From: Mnemiopsis leidyi
Taxonomy: Eukaryota; Ctenophora; Tentaculata; Lobata; Bolinopsidae
Direction of reading: 5' to 3'
Length of the DNA: 64,000 nucleotides
Assembly (NCBI GenBank): GCA_000226015.1
Contig: JH153110.1
Coordinates: 171,172-235,171 of the forward strand
The position numbers and the translations under genes were made by a program. Numbering within the stretch: position 1 is the first letter of the stretch; each line of letters starts with the position of its first letter. Of the stretch, positions 11,040 through 23,151 are shown piece by piece. The notes below the pieces were generated by a model. The model had not been told where the DNA came from. It searched no databases and was given only the letters and a program-made list of their open reading frames with translations.

Positions 11040-11340
11040 CAATAATGGCGACGTTATGCAGACTCAAGATATTTGAAACAAACAATGAAAGAAACGCGCT
11101 ATTGTGTTCAAACTTTGCGCGTGCAGTTTTCAAATCTTGCATCGAACGGCTGCATTAATTCGCGCGTTTAACACGTGCAGTACGATGAAATTGACCGAAA
11201 TGACGTCTGGTTAGTGGTTTGCGAAATGCGAGTTGCCTGTTGCGTATTTTTATTCCTCATTCCGTGAATTGTATTAACAATAAGCGATGGCATGACACGG
11301 GAAATTCAGCGGTCGCCTGACACAATGAAAGCGGCCGCAA
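11040..11340. promoter_or_regulatory. CpG-rich patch
   Basis: About 300 bp with many CG dinucleotides (CGCGC, GCGCGT, GCGGCCGC) stand out from AT-rich, CpG-poor surroundings. It includes one CACGTG. It may be a promoter or conserved control element; a small ORF lies at its left end. Confidence 0.4.
11045..11158 (+). CDS. Small ORF, 37 aa, in CpG-rich patch
   Basis: ATG to TAA reads MATLCRLKIFETNNERNALL followed by 17 more residues ending in IERLH. The composition is protein-like, with three Cys. There is no splice donor at its end. It could be a short peptide gene, an upstream ORF of an unseen transcript, or chance. Confidence 0.25.
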   Translation: MATLCRLKIFETNNERNALLCSNFARAVFKSCIERLH

Positions 11341-13599
11341 GTCTTGTTAAACTAACAACTGTCACTTAGGCACCTTTAGGTGGCAGTTGCTACTTATTTT
11401 GAACGACATTTTCATTGTTTTGTGAAAAGAAGTCCTTAAGTTTCGAAATTCTCTTGACGTAAATTCTTGCGACAAAGAACTCATTCCGTCCAGTGCTAGG
11501 CTGTGACTATAAACGGAACAGTTGACATAGAATTCATTCTCAAAATATTTCACAATACCATGAGAATAAAAATGGAAAATCCAATTGGCCGGGAAGAAAG
11601 ATGTTTTTTTCTCAATTAGGGTTGTAAAAATCAGATTAGACATTAGTCAAATCCAAGGTTGATAAAATCAGTGATCTGATAAACGGAAACCAGACACATT
11701 ACCGTTCAAACTTGCTTGACTTTTCGAAATTGCAAATAACGTGAAGATTATTGTTCCTAGGGAGGCAATATATCAATATTATTTCTCATACGTTAAGTTA
11801 TAATCTGTAACTTATGATGATGTATATAAACTATTTGAATTTTGAAATAAAAAAAATATGATCATGGGAGAACGAAGATACAGATATAGATATAGACATT
11901 CTAAACTAATAAATGATGGGCATACAGATCATCAGTTTCCCACAACAAAAGAAAAAATACAAAAATTAAATGTGGCAATTAATAAGTTGGGAAAAACTAT
12001 ATTTCACACCAGAGCCCATTAATTCGCTTTACTGACATTAATTCGCTTTACTGACATTAACCGTTAAAAGTTGTTGTGGGCCGATTAAAAGGCGTGAAAA
12101 ATAAACGGAAATAGCATAAAATTTGTAGCTTTATTTACGCTTGTTTTAAGACCGCTTGCAGTATGGCACCACTGACAGTTTGGTGAGTTAAAATTAGCTT
12201 ACTCAAGAAATGACATAGGAAAGGTGCTCCCTATACCTGACTATTATAATAAAGACTTAAAAATCAGCGCGGTAGTAAATACTTCACTTTAAATTACGTA
12301 ATATGCGAGACATGATATAACATTGAACCCTGTAAATTTAAGTAACAACGACTCAATGAATTAAAAATTATTGGATAAGTTTCCCTGTTTTAATTTGCAC
12401 ACCTGTAAAGCTGAGAAGAACTATAAAACTACGACCAATTATCATGCTTCTTATAAATTAAAGACCAGTCATTAAAATTAATGAAGAAATAGTAATCTTG
12501 ATAGTACATTTGATATAATTATACATACCACATTGTAAATATAAGATAAGTATTTCATGTGTAATTTGATTATAGTTTTCCGTGGTCACTCTTTCATGTA
12601 GCAATATGTGTGCAAATAACGTTTTAAGATCGAGAAAACTTTATGAATAAAACAATATTAATAAATCTCTTGCTTTTAAACAAAATTTTATCATCTATAA
12701 GTAGTCTTAACAAAAGCATGAATAACCTTAAATTTGTCAGTTTTTTAAACAAACTGCAAGGCGATACTGGGAAATAATTTGCTGACGCCAAAACAAGTAT
12801 CTGCAGCTTTTGTGCATTTCTTTTGAATGTACAACTGTCAATTAATTCCTAAAAATAATTGGTTTTTATGCCTCTTGTATATTAATTGACAATTTAAGAA
12901 TTTACCGGTTTTAAAATTTTGAGGGCAGAGCAAGCAGTCATGGTACAATAATTTATGTACATATTCCAGGGCTGATTGCCAACAATTAGTTAATAGTAAA
13001 CCTTGTTAAATTATAGGTTTTAACGATACCCGGCCTCTCAATGACCTTGATGATGGTAGGTTGTTTTCCATGAAATATCACGGCTCCGCTACTGCCTTTA
13101 ATTTGGTAACTTTCTGTTTTTAAATCATTAAAATAATTGGATTGCAGTTTTGATTTCCAGATCTCGAGCTGGTACAGTGTACCGACAGTAATTATATATT
13201 CAACACGTGGGCCAATGAAAATTTTCCTATGACGTTTTTAAAATAGAATTTCTGTATTTGGATTAATGCACCATAGCCAAGAAGTACAACGTTTTAAAGC
13301 GAGAGGAGCCCGAAAATCGCAGTCTGATATGCCGAAACTTTCTTGGAGTCATTATTAGCTTTCTTTTATGGTGACATCATTTTTACTTCATGCCTATATA
13401 GTCATAACAATGCAGAATTAATGTTGCTACTAATTGAAAAAGATGCGGAGATGCCAGCTGCTGATATGTTCACAACACAGCTTAAATAATTATATTCACT
13501 ATTCAGTAATCCTACTTTAGGATGACCAAGTCTTAATACTTTACTCAAATATCCTTACTCACATATAAAAACGAGATAAATTTATAAACTAACGTATAA
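11341..13599. other. Non-coding AT-rich stretch
   Basis: Nothing supported. One segment (12161-12181) has a good acceptor, an ATG and a GTGAGT donor after seven codons (MAPLTV then phase 2), too short to call. Confidence 0.45.
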
Positions 13600-13869
13600 T
13601 TAACGTGACGAACTTTGACCAGGAAAGCTAAAGTTTAGTTTGAGAACTAAGAACCGCCATGTTCCTCTCCGCACTTTCTTACACTTGAAATAGGGGAGAA
13701 AAAGATATAGCACACCCGTTTCGCTATACAGTAGTAAACTAGTAACGTTGTAGCGCGTTAAGATTTCCTTTTCAATTCCTCTGCAGGACAAATTCCTTAA
13801 CTCCAACCCGGCCCTGATTTCATCTAAAACCTGCGATTCTTTTCGCATGAAAAGTTTTATACATGACAT
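13600..13869 (-). CDS. Uncertain 89-aa single ORF
   Basis: An ATG-initiated frame of 89 codons ends in TAA. The first 45 residues are mixed and hydrophilic with two Cys; the middle is hydrophobic (TSLLLYSETGVLYLFLPYF, about 42-60); the end is basic. No family recognised and no splice context. Long for chance in AT-rich DNA but not proof of a gene. Confidence 0.25.
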   Translation of the reverse strand: MSCIKLFMRKESQVLDEIRAGLELRNLSCRGIEKEILTRYNVTSLLLYSETGVLYLFLPYFKCKKVRRGTWRFLVLKLNFSFPGQSSSR

Positions 13870-14119
13870 GTTTTAATAGTATAAATCTCCTTCAGAACTA
13901 GTAAGCAGAACATTCCATGTGATAATAAATTGTCGAATAAATTCACAGAAACTCCAAATTTCAACTTCTGTCATCACATTATTAAGTGGTCGAATTAGAA
14001 CGACGCCAACACTTTGTGAAGCAGCATCCTGTTTTTTGGACAAGTTTGGAATTTGAATGTTACTTGTGACTTATGTGCACATAAGATCTGATGCCTTGAA
14101 GCATGGTGTACTAGTATCA

Positions 14120-14260
14120 GAGGTCACGCGTGGGGTCACGCGTTTGGTCACGTGACACACGTACAGTACCGTAATACCGTACGACACTCCAGTATTACAA
14201 CACACAACGCCCGGTGTTCTTCCAAAATATAAAACCCGGTTCCTCAGTCGACAGAATAGG
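14120..14260 (+). promoter_or_regulatory. Candidate promoter: E-box and TATA-like element
   Basis: TCACGCGT occurs twice, followed by GGTCACGTGACAC (about 14149-14161) and, about 70 bp on, AAATATAAAAC (near 14226). This spacing fits a plus-strand promoter starting near 14255. The sequence downstream has no long ORF, only a degenerate tandem repeat. Confidence 0.35.
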
Positions 14261-14396
14261 TTAACGTGAGGAGTTACCTAAGTTTCAGTCTCGTCACTTG
14301 TCAACTCTTGTCAACAACTCTAATTTATAGTCCACCAGGACAAAAATTAAACTACAAGACGTGTCTACAGGGTATCATCACTGTTGGTCTGTCCGG

Positions 14397-14520
14397 AAAT
14401 GGAGGTGAACTCCATATAAGGTGATGCTGGAAGGTGATGCTGGAAATGAAGGTGAAATCTGTATAAGGTGATGTTGGAAATGAAGTAAACTCCTTAATAT
14501 AACGTAATGTAGGAGTCAAA
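14397..14520. repeat. Degenerate tandem repeat of about 34 bp
   Basis: Three or four units share GGAAATGNAGGTGAA and TATAAGGTGATGYT. All frames are closed. Confidence 0.6.
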
Positions 14521-15114
14521 ACTCCTTATTAGGTAATTTTGAAGTCGAACTGATTAGATAAGTTTGACGTTCTCGTTAAGAGTTGATAATTGAATCAGAT
14601 TAATTGCGGTTTCATTGCGACTATATACATGTCAAAAATGAAGAATATCAAGAATTTTGGCATAAAATCACTTAATTAGCTAGGTGAAAAGAAGATTTGT
14701 TGCTGCTAACCGGTTATATTGGGTGGGTGCCAGGGTTTTCAGCCATCCTGAACCGTATTGACGTTCTAGCAACATTAGCTCTCTGGGACTCATCTGGGAA
14801 AGGTGGGATTGTGGTCAACAGAGGATTTTAGAATGCAGTTGTACAGCATTTAAAACAATCTGGTGAAATGGTAGAATGAAAAGCTTTAAATAAAAAATTA
14901 TAAAACATTTAATTTTTTCAAACATTAATACGAAAATAACTGCAATTAGGATGGGTAAAAACTAAAAAACATCAACTTTACTTGCAGTTCTAGTGAAAAT
15001 TCAGATAAAGAATGACCTTGGTAATGTCCATTCTGTCCATCTGAGAAAGGGCAATATTTCTGGATGTACCGCCACTGTCACTGTTACCTCCGGAGTTCTG
15101 ACTGAAAATAACAC

Positions 15115-15245
15115 GAGGGTTTTATTTTTAGTCCTGCTAGGGGGGGTTTTATTTTTAGTCCTGCTAAATTAGGGGGTTTTATTTTTAGTCCTGCTAAATT
15201 AGGGGGTTTTATTTTTAGTCCTGCTAAATTAGGGGGTTTTGAAAT
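15115..15245. repeat. 29-bp tandem repeat, about 4 copies
   Basis: Units start GGGGTTTTATTTTTAGTCCT; the first has a 6-bp deletion. The open minus-strand frame across it is a repeat artefact. Confidence 0.9.
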
Positions 15246-15515
15246 TGTGTTCGATAACCATGGTTGGACCAAGTTTGGAGCGATCGCAAGTTGATTCTTT
15301 GGAAAGTTTTGGAAGTCTGTTTCAGTAAGTTTGATGATGGAAGCAGTCAGTTAATATATTTGTAGATTAAGTTGATAACTATAAGTATACAGCTAAATTC
15401 ATAGCTTTATGTTCATTATTCAAGATAAAAGTTTTAATTGCATGTTTGTCAACTGTATTTTGTCAAAACGTTATTTTCAAGGTCATTAATAGTTTTAATA
15501 AGAAATAATCTATAG

Positions 15516-18500
15516 TCACAAAGATAATCTATAGTCACAAAGATCGTACGGTAGATCGTCGGGGTCAAATTCGTAGTTGTCAAGAGGGTTGCTAGGTGAA
15601 TTAGTCAGTCGTCTGTGTCGCCTTCTATTCCACATGAGACTGGTCAGCGCTCCGCCCATGAACATGCCACTTGTGAAACTACAGGAAATGTCGAGTGTGA
15701 TTTAGTGAACTCCATGGCAACAGCAAACCAATAGTTGTCATGGAAACGTCACGTGAGAAGTGTTCGCATACTCATGAATACTGCTAAGTCCTGATTAGTA
15801 ATGCTGGGAAACAATGCCAGCTTTGCTGAAGAAGTCGGATCAATACTGATCAAGAAAAGGGAAGTCGGTTGAGCGCTGTGTAAGTCTGATTTTTATATGC
15901 TTCAAGTAAAAATATTTGATCCTATTCTATTTAAGTATTTGATGTAAATGTCTTTTGTCTGTTTTCATTTGTTTTAACATTTGTAGGTTTTGGTTACCAT
16001 CTCAGCACCGCGTAGTGCAACAACATTATTGTATCAATTCCTTAGCATCACCAGACACTTTACAAGTGCATAGTTTACTGTCAAGAAAAGCACAGATTTG
16101 TTAAAAGATTTTCAACACACAGATCTTCGCATGTTTGGGGAGAATCGACATACAGCTTGAGAATCTAAGCAGTTTGATATAGGAAGAATATCTTGAGGAA
16201 GGGTCACAGATCTTTTTATCACGTGATGACGTAGCTCGATATTGATTGGTCGTGCCTCACTTCTCAATGGTCATTAATGGACTAAAACTGTCACATGATG
16301 GTAAACATTTGTGACCCCTCCCCTAAATAGCTTTCTCTTAAATATTCGGTGGAATAGGATCTAATTGGAAGATTGCAGAGGATGTTTGCATATTTTCTAA
16401 TCAGAGAAGGGTAACTTAGAATAACCAATCAGTGTCCGACAGCGAACAATCATTTTGTAGCATTTTTGTCACGTTTTCTTTAGTAAATTAGTAAAACAAA
16501 GAGCACACCCTCCGCAAGCTGCACCGTAAGTTATCATTTATGTAATAGCTGATCACCGATAATGTTAAAACTCACCTTGCATTTCGGAGCAACCGATCAT
16601 CTCTCTCTTCTGAAAGAAATAACTAAAGTTAGTGTTACTGAATTTGCATTGTACATAGATTAAATTCTAATTAATTAACTAATTCTAGATTATCACATGT
16701 CAACATGCGCACACATGTGCCACACAGCCTCACAGCATTTTTATTGCCTTACTATACTCAAATAGGCTGCAATTTTGCTACTAGTGTGAGCAGTGACTAT
16801 AAAAAGTCTTAATAATCAATGGAAAGAGGTAGCTTCACCTTTTACGACAGTAATATCATTTAGTGTTTTGTACAGGTAACGCTTTATAGTTTTCAGTCTG
16901 AATCTGACCGAAATGGTAAAGATTTAAAAACAAAAATACTATTGATGTTCACAATATGCGTATGATTAATATTATTGATTATATTGTTTTACCCTGAAAT
17001 GTTCGGGTCTCCAACTCTTTGAAAAACATCTGCATAGTTATTGAACCAATAGAAAAAACAAAACTGATGTGGATCGACCATCTGAATCGATAGAACGATT
17101 GTACTAATATGTTTGCATTCCTTGAAGTTAAATCTAAGGGTAACTAACAAAAAAAGGAAATACCCGAGTAAATATTATAAGGGATGATAAGTATTAAAGT
17201 GCTAAATGGTTAGCCAATCCGTTGAAGTCGTTGAAGACCCTGTAATTATTAATCAACATTGTACATGCATGGTTTAATTGATGTGGCTACTACCTAACGA
17301 GACATATCTTTTTCAGAAATCCCAAATTTTGTACCCCGAATTAGATTTTCACTTTTTCATCCTAGATTTTTTCAGAAAAATCAAAATTAGTTTTCGATAA
17401 AATTCGTGGACAATTGAATTAATCATTGTCTTTGCTATCATAATTAATTTGCTATCATCACCTCCTTCACCTTGAAACTACTCGCCTGTCTTATATAGTC
17501 CAAGATGTACTCAGTACTAGGCCTAGGTTCTCCTTTACGGGAATTTTGGCAATTAAAGAGGCTATTAAAACATTTGAATTTCCGGAGCGGTGACCATTTA
17601 TTCAAATTCACCTCAATTTAAACATTTTTGAGCCAATTATAGTTGAATTATTTCGGAGGATTCAATTTTGGTAATAATTAGGATTTTTCCAAAATCTCCG
17701 AATTTGGTTCTCTGTAAATATGTCTCGTAAGGTATTTCGAGAGTCGATATCTTTATCCAAATATATCCAAATATCTTTATCTGTAGCAAAAGTTCGAAAA
17801 ATTAAATTTAAAATGCTGTTGATCACACTTAAAGATCTACAATTACAAATTATTCGCATTTTGGTGAAAACGATTAAAATCAGTTTTTCATGCAAGTCAC
17901 AATTATAATCGCGCAGTTTATCCTCTCTACACACTCTCCATACAAGACTATAGACTATAGTATATAGGCTATACGATCCTGGTCACAAGTTTTCTAGAGT
18001 TACTAGTTTCTAACTCACTTTTTTGTAGTACACACGATATCCTCTCACTAGGATAGAGTCAGATGCACACGTCTCAACAAAATGATATAGTTAGATTGCG
18101 TTAGAGTACAACACGTGACACCGCGCAGCGCGGCGCGTCAGCCCACACGTGGAACTTTGAACTTTCTGTCACGGTCCGACAATTCACACATCGACCAAGT
18201 ACTCACTTTTATTACCACCGGGCGAGTCACGGTCGAAACCGGGGTTACGCCGATCGCGGTTGCCGTGGTTACTGCCGTGGTTATTACGGCTATCTACTCT
18301 GTCGTTGTACGACCCGAGGTCTCTGGTCTTACTAGAAACTGTGTAAAGGAGAAACGATGACCGTAGAGAAAACATCCTGGCGTTTGAAAAGACGCAAAGA
18401 AAACGCACAAGACTAATTTTAAAAATCTATCAATATTCTCACATCGCTTCCGTAACACACCTAAATGCTTTGACACCCATTCGATATGTATTTTCTAGGG

Positions 18501-20425
18501 CAAGGTAAAGAGTATAGCCCATCAATTAGGCTTGTTATAATATTATTATTGATATCGTGTAAAGGTTAAATTCTACGAAATACTGCTGCAGTTATCGGTT
18601 ATTAAAGAATTGTTTTATTGGCGCCTAAACTGATTAAGTATAATAAGAATCAAATTAATTACAAATCTGTCGATACATTTTATAAAAATGGCGTTGAATT
18701 GGTGACGAAAAAAATTTAGAAAGATATGTAACAGCTAGCGTATTTCTTATCAAAATTATGAACGAAAACTGAATCAGCAGTTATATTTGTGAAAAGAGGG
18801 AATGTGATCATTGTCAATCAATGACAAGTGCTAATCCTATAGGGAATGTTGTTGGGCTTATTAAATCTTTAAGAAGCGCTTTATTGACAGGGCACACAGA
18901 TTTTGAGTCAAGAAAAAAACAAGGTATCGATAATCTTCTTCAACTAATTCTGCTCGTGTGATGCATGAAATGAGTAACTTAGGTCTGCTTTAACGGTAGC
19001 GGATTCAGACAAACACACAAGGACTTACGTGATCCGGCACCTCCACGTCCCCCAAAACCACCACCTGATAGCGACAACATAAACACAAGGATTGTTTTTT
19101 AAAACTACTATCGGGTTGCACTGTCTTATACAGCAAGGGCAGTGCAGGCTAGTCCTCCATTAGAATGTCAAGATCTAATGTTAAGATCTTTACTTACAGA
19201 CGTGGCCTGGAGTTAGTGAAACAAAGTCGATCCCGATCAGAAAATATATTTTATACAGCACTCACAACTCACTGCACCTCACAAAATGGCAGTACTGACG
19301 TACTGTGATATGGTTTTTCTAAGAGGTCTAAAATCAGTTGTGAAGTTGATACGAGGTGATGAAAATGAATAATAAGGATCAAACTTGTAATTTGGAAATC
19401 ATTGAATTTTGACCTATGCTCGATCAAGGAAATCAGAAGTAGTTATTGGAATTTTACAAAATTTGAACGCCTTAATCATTCAGAAAAAGATAAAAACTCA
19501 ACTCACCACCATTTTTGTTCGGCGCCATTCCCCTTGTCACATCATGGGCTGTTTTGAGGGCCACCGCCGTTCTAACAGTGTTCTGTACGGAAGCAGCCCC
19601 GGCAGCTTTAGCACCGAGACCCCCGGCCCCAAGCCCTCCAGCCTTTCCTGCTGATCCCAGACCACCGGCTTTGCCAGCACTTCCCAGACCTCCAGGTTTT
19701 GATCCCATACCAGCTCCAAGCTTTCCTGCCGAGGTTCCAGGTTTTGCTCCGAGTACTCCACTAGATCCGGCTTTTGCACCGAGAGCTCCAGGTTTGGAAC
19801 CCATCGCAGATCCAGGTTTAGCCCCCATTGCTCCGGGTTTTCCAGCCCCCATTGCGCCAGGTTTCCCAGCTCCCATTGCTCCAGGCTTTGCAGCACCCAT
19901 TACTCCAGGCTTTGCAGCTCCCATTGCTCCAGGCTTTGCAGCTCCCATTGCTCCAGGCTTTGCTGCACCCATCGCTCCAGGTTTTGCTGCTGAACTTCCT
20001 GGTTTAGCAGCCCCTAAACCTCCAGGCTTTGCACCGCCTAAACCCCCAGGTTTCGATCCTGAAGCACCTGGTTTGCCCATAAGACCACCCGGCTTGGCAG
20101 ATGAACCTGGTTTTGCAGGTGTTTTGGCACCGAAACCTCCTGGCTTTGCTGCTGAGGAACTACTGGACTTTCCACCTAACATTCCCCCTGGTTTTGAGGA
20201 ACCGCCCGGTTTAGAACCAAAGCCTGATGATTTATTAGCACCCATCCCTCCAGCTTTTGCAGAAGAGGACGACTGTTTTCCTAAACCCCCTCCTGGTTTC
20301 GAGCCCATTCCTCCACCTGATTTCGAGCCCATTCCTCCTGGCTTTCCTCCGAGGCCACCAGGCTTCTTGCCTGCGGCCCCACCTGCTTTTCCCTTGTCAT
20401 TCTTACCAGGTCCTCCTATTGCCAT
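15516..20425 (-). CDS. Five-exon gene, 427-aa Gly/Lys/Pro-rich protein
   Basis: Exons 20425-19507, 19064-19029, 18338-18207, 16609-16576 and 15678-15516 total 1284 nt and keep frame at every junction (phases 1, 1, 1, 2). All four donors are GTGAGT or GTAAGT. Residues 1-306 are low complexity, mostly Gly, Lys, Pro, Ala and Ser, with about eight PGAMGA(A/G)K units; the middle is Gly/Arg then Asn/Asp/Arg/His-rich; the tail has one hydrophobic stretch, FTSGMFMGGALTSLMW (375-390), followed by NRRRHRR, then an acidic end with DPDDLPYDL. With no signal peptide, the hydrophobic stretch could be a C-terminal anchor or a packed helix. A 5' untranslated intron is likely (20624-20451). The terminal CDYRLSL lies in a 19-bp tandem duplication that supplies the stop. 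Not recognised; the N-terminus resembles the Gly-rich exons at 1-5.5 kb. Confidence 0.75.
15710..15760. promoter_or_regulatory. Two X-box-like sites and an E-box
   Basis: CTCCATGGCAAC (15710-15721, inverted) and GTTGTCATGGAAAC (15734-15747) each differ by about one base from the RFX X-box GTTGCCATGGNAAC, and TCACGTGA follows at 15749-15756. They lie in the last intron of the 427-aa gene and upstream of a plus-strand segment with a GTAAGT donor near 15888. RFX sites often mark ciliary genes; the target here is unknown. Confidence 0.45.
19198..19206 (-). CDS. Possible 9-nt microexon
   Basis: On the minus strand TTGTTTCACTAACTCCAG, then GCCACGTCT, then GTAAGTAAA: a branch-point-like CTAAC, an acceptor, nine bases and a consensus donor. 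It lies in intron 1 of the 427-aa gene and is phase-neutral, so including it would add three residues (430 aa in all). Not included in the main model. Confidence 0.4.
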
Positions 20426-20756
20426 CCCTCACATTTGGACTGCTGGATTGCTGAGTATAATAGTAAAGGTTAATCAAACTGTTAAAAAAGCATGGTAATG
20501 CAGTTATGGGAGAAACTTTTTAATAAGAAGAAATTTCAAACGATTCGACTTTCAAAAAGAAAACAAAGCATTTTAACAATGGCAGAATACTGAACCTATA
20601 ATTGTATAAAGTAACAGTACTTACGTAAAACTGACAAAAACAAGCTCTCTCGACAGTCAACAACCCTTACTTTTTCATCACTCTAAAAAATTACACCAAA
20701 CAATGTAGAGGTGGGCGCTATATCAACATGGAATGCATGATTGACGTGTAAGGAGA

Positions 20757-20870
20757 AGGGTATAAAGAGAGGTAGAACTGGAGTGTAAAGAGAGGTAGAA
20801 CTGGAGGGTAAAGAGAGGTAGAACTGGAGTGTAAAGACAGGTAGAACTGAAGGTTGAGAGAAATAGAACT
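20757..20870. repeat. 23-bp tandem repeat, about 4 copies
   Basis: Units read GTAAAGAGAGGTAGAACTGG followed by AGT, the last ones degenerate. They lie just upstream of the probable start of the 427-aa gene's transcript. Confidence 0.9.
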
Positions 20871-22330
20871 AGTTTCAACAACACTACACGCAAGTCGACT
20901 AGCTTCTTACTAGCGGAGTAGCGGCTCGCTGGAAGAAAGCGTCAAACGTAGAACGTGCTAATTTGATAGATTAGTAGACGTACAGTGCTGTTCTTGGTGG
21001 ACATTCACACCCCTCCTCTGTAGTTAGACTCATACATGCAGGTTTATAGAGGTTTTGCGGAGGAGAGGCAATATAAATATGACAAGATTAATTGTCGACT
21101 CAAGCAAAATAAAGAGCGCTAACAAGCGAACAAGCTTTAATATCATCCGTTTTACATAGTCTTAATATAAGTCGTGGAATATGACATAGTTGTTAATGCG
21201 AGTAAACGGTTAACTGAAGTGAAAATTGAACAACAATATGTTGGTATCTAAAATATCCGGACTCCAAATTATGAGATTTACAGATGAGTCAGTCAGTCAA
21301 CGCCCTGCTGACATCAAGCTCTTCAAAGCATATGGTACTAACGTAATAAATAATCCAAATATCTCACCCTATGCTTGTTCATATGGTAGACCTCATGCCG
21401 AATTTAGCCTTTATAACCTAATTTAACGAGTCTTGAGATTAATCAAACAGAACAAGATGGTGACCAAAGCCAGATTGTTAACTGGCAGCAACCTGAATAT
21501 GACACCGAGGCTAATGCTCCTTTATTTTGTAGGGAACATGCGAATTGATTTCCGTATTTAACTTTTGTTTGGTGTAATCGCGATTATATTCCAGATTTGC
21601 AAATGACTTTCATTCGATTGATTCCGATTGCTACCGTAATGTATTCTATTTCCATAGTAGCACATGATGACACGTCTATATATAAGTATACTATTGTGGT
21701 ATACTATTGTAAGTATACTATAACTTTATAGTAATTTTCAAGTGTACTATTAGAGTATACTATTAGAGTAACTGTAGAAATAATTGAGGTAAATAAATCG
21801 AAAAAGGTCGTTTCTAGCGGGAAAATGCAGTCCCCATAAGGTAGTTAGCTATAAGGAAAGAAGGGCAAACGCGAATAGCTCTTTGTCAATTGAGATATAG
21901 CATTATAGCTTCTCGATATTAAAATAGTAAATTACTTACGGCTGTAACTTTTTCAGAGGCGACAAATAAAAGTATTTAGGCACAACATTGATTAACAGCA
22001 TAAAGAACCCTTTGACGAGCCCAAAGATGCTATGTAAATCTTTACATTTACTCCTAAGCTTTACGACTTTGATATACAAAGTAAGTGTTAAAAACATTAA
22101 CCTAACACCAGAGAGTATATCGAACTCAATTCATGAAAGTGAGCATTACTGATGTTTAACATATTTAACGATTAACGATTATTTACCAGAACGTATCAAA
22201 TACCACCTCCACGACTCTCTGAGGGGAACTAAGAAACAAGTGTTATATACATGTTCATGTACTGCTTTGCCTATAAATACTCTTATATTTGAAATTTGCT
22301 CCATTTTTTCGACAAACTATTGGAATCTAA
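20871..22330. other. Non-coding stretch upstream of the 427-aa gene
   Basis: Includes short TATACTATTG-type repeats at about 21680-21770. No supported gene. Confidence 0.45.
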
Positions 22331-22590
22331 AACAGTAAAATAGTAAAACAAAACAAAAATATACACAGCGGAGTAAGTGTAGAATAGTAAAACAAAACAA
22401 AAATATACACAGCGGAGTAAGTGTAGAATAGTAAAACAAAACAAAAATATACATTATACACAGCGGAGTAAGTGTAAAATAGTAAAACAAAACAAAAATT
22501 TACACAGCGGAGTAAGTGTAAAATAGTAAAACAAAACAAAAATATATTAGAGCTACACAGCGGAGTAAGTGTAGAGCTCGGAGGTGACAG
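22331..22590. repeat. 44-bp minisatellite containing a donor-like motif
   Basis: Five to six units start AATAGTAAAACAAAACAAAA and end with ACACAGCGGAGTAAGTGTAG. Each carries GGAGTAAGT, a match to a plus-strand 5' splice donor. The last unit is bounded by GAGCTACAC and GTGTAGAGCTC, a small inverted repeat. Confidence 0.9.
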
Positions 22591-23006
22591 AGAGCGATGA
22601 AGTGCCGTTACTTACCGACGCACCTTGACATGAGCTCAGTTCAATTTAGCGGTGCAAAGCAGCTTCCTAATTAATTAGCTGCACGTTTATTGACCGGCAG
22701 GTAGATGGCTGCAGTTAGGATAGCGAATAGATGCAAACCCGTGTTGGATCAATACTCGGATTTCTTAGATTTTCTCGACATAAATTAAGCATTTGATACA
22801 TTGCCATTCGATGAAAGCAGACGAAACGGTTCATTTATGCAAATGAAGTATTTGACCTATCACTTTCTTTTTTGGTGATTGAGATTCTGATAATTTTGTT
22901 TTGTGAAAATCTGGCTATACATAAAAAATCATTCCTATTAGCATTTTTTAACCGAGAAAAACGAACCCAAATTGTTGACAGTTTGTGATTTTACTTAAGT
23001 ACTTAC

Positions 23007-23151
23007 GAAAACGGATTTGGTTTGAGGTACGCGAATTTCCTTGATCTCTTCCAGCTCCTTTAACTAGCTGCTTTCTTCTATTAGCCGTTCTGGTGGGTTG
23101 ACGAACAGGTTTCCGATTTCCTTGGACACGAAGCAACTCTGCGAGCAGCAT
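23007..23151 (-). CDS. Possible first exon of a basic protein
   Basis: The ATG at 23149-23151 opens 48 codons, Arg/Lys/Gln/Asn-rich (NRKPVRQPTRTANRRKQL), ending in phase 1 at a consensus donor GTAAGT (23001-23006). An in-frame TAA lies upstream. A second strong donor (GTAAGT) on the same strand near 22611 follows a 19-nt stretch that could continue the frame, but its acceptor is poor. Function unknown; its basic composition resembles the Gly/Lys exons elsewhere in the window. Confidence 0.35.

Noticed and set aside
15084-15272. Minus-strand repeat protein with PPNLAGLKIK units
   Set aside because: It is the 29-bp tandem repeat read in one frame (units 29 bp, so the frame holds only by indels at the ends); no splice support.
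15803-16070. Plus-strand gene from MLGNNASFAEEVGSILIK to a second exon at 15987
   Set aside because: The first frame stops before the donor at 15888, so the two pieces cannot be joined in frame.
18115-18360. Plus-strand 81-codon frame
   Set aside because: Antisense of exon 3 of the 427-aa gene; the minus strand has matching splice phases.
19515-20498. 327-codon Pro-rich plus-strand frame
   Set aside because: Antisense of the Gly/Lys/Pro exon at 19507-20425; that strand has the splice sites and phase-matched downstream exons.
22331-22590. CRISPR-like array
   Set aside because: Units are directly tandem without unique spacers and the DNA is eukaryotic. The same applies to the arrays at 48 kb and 62.4 kb.
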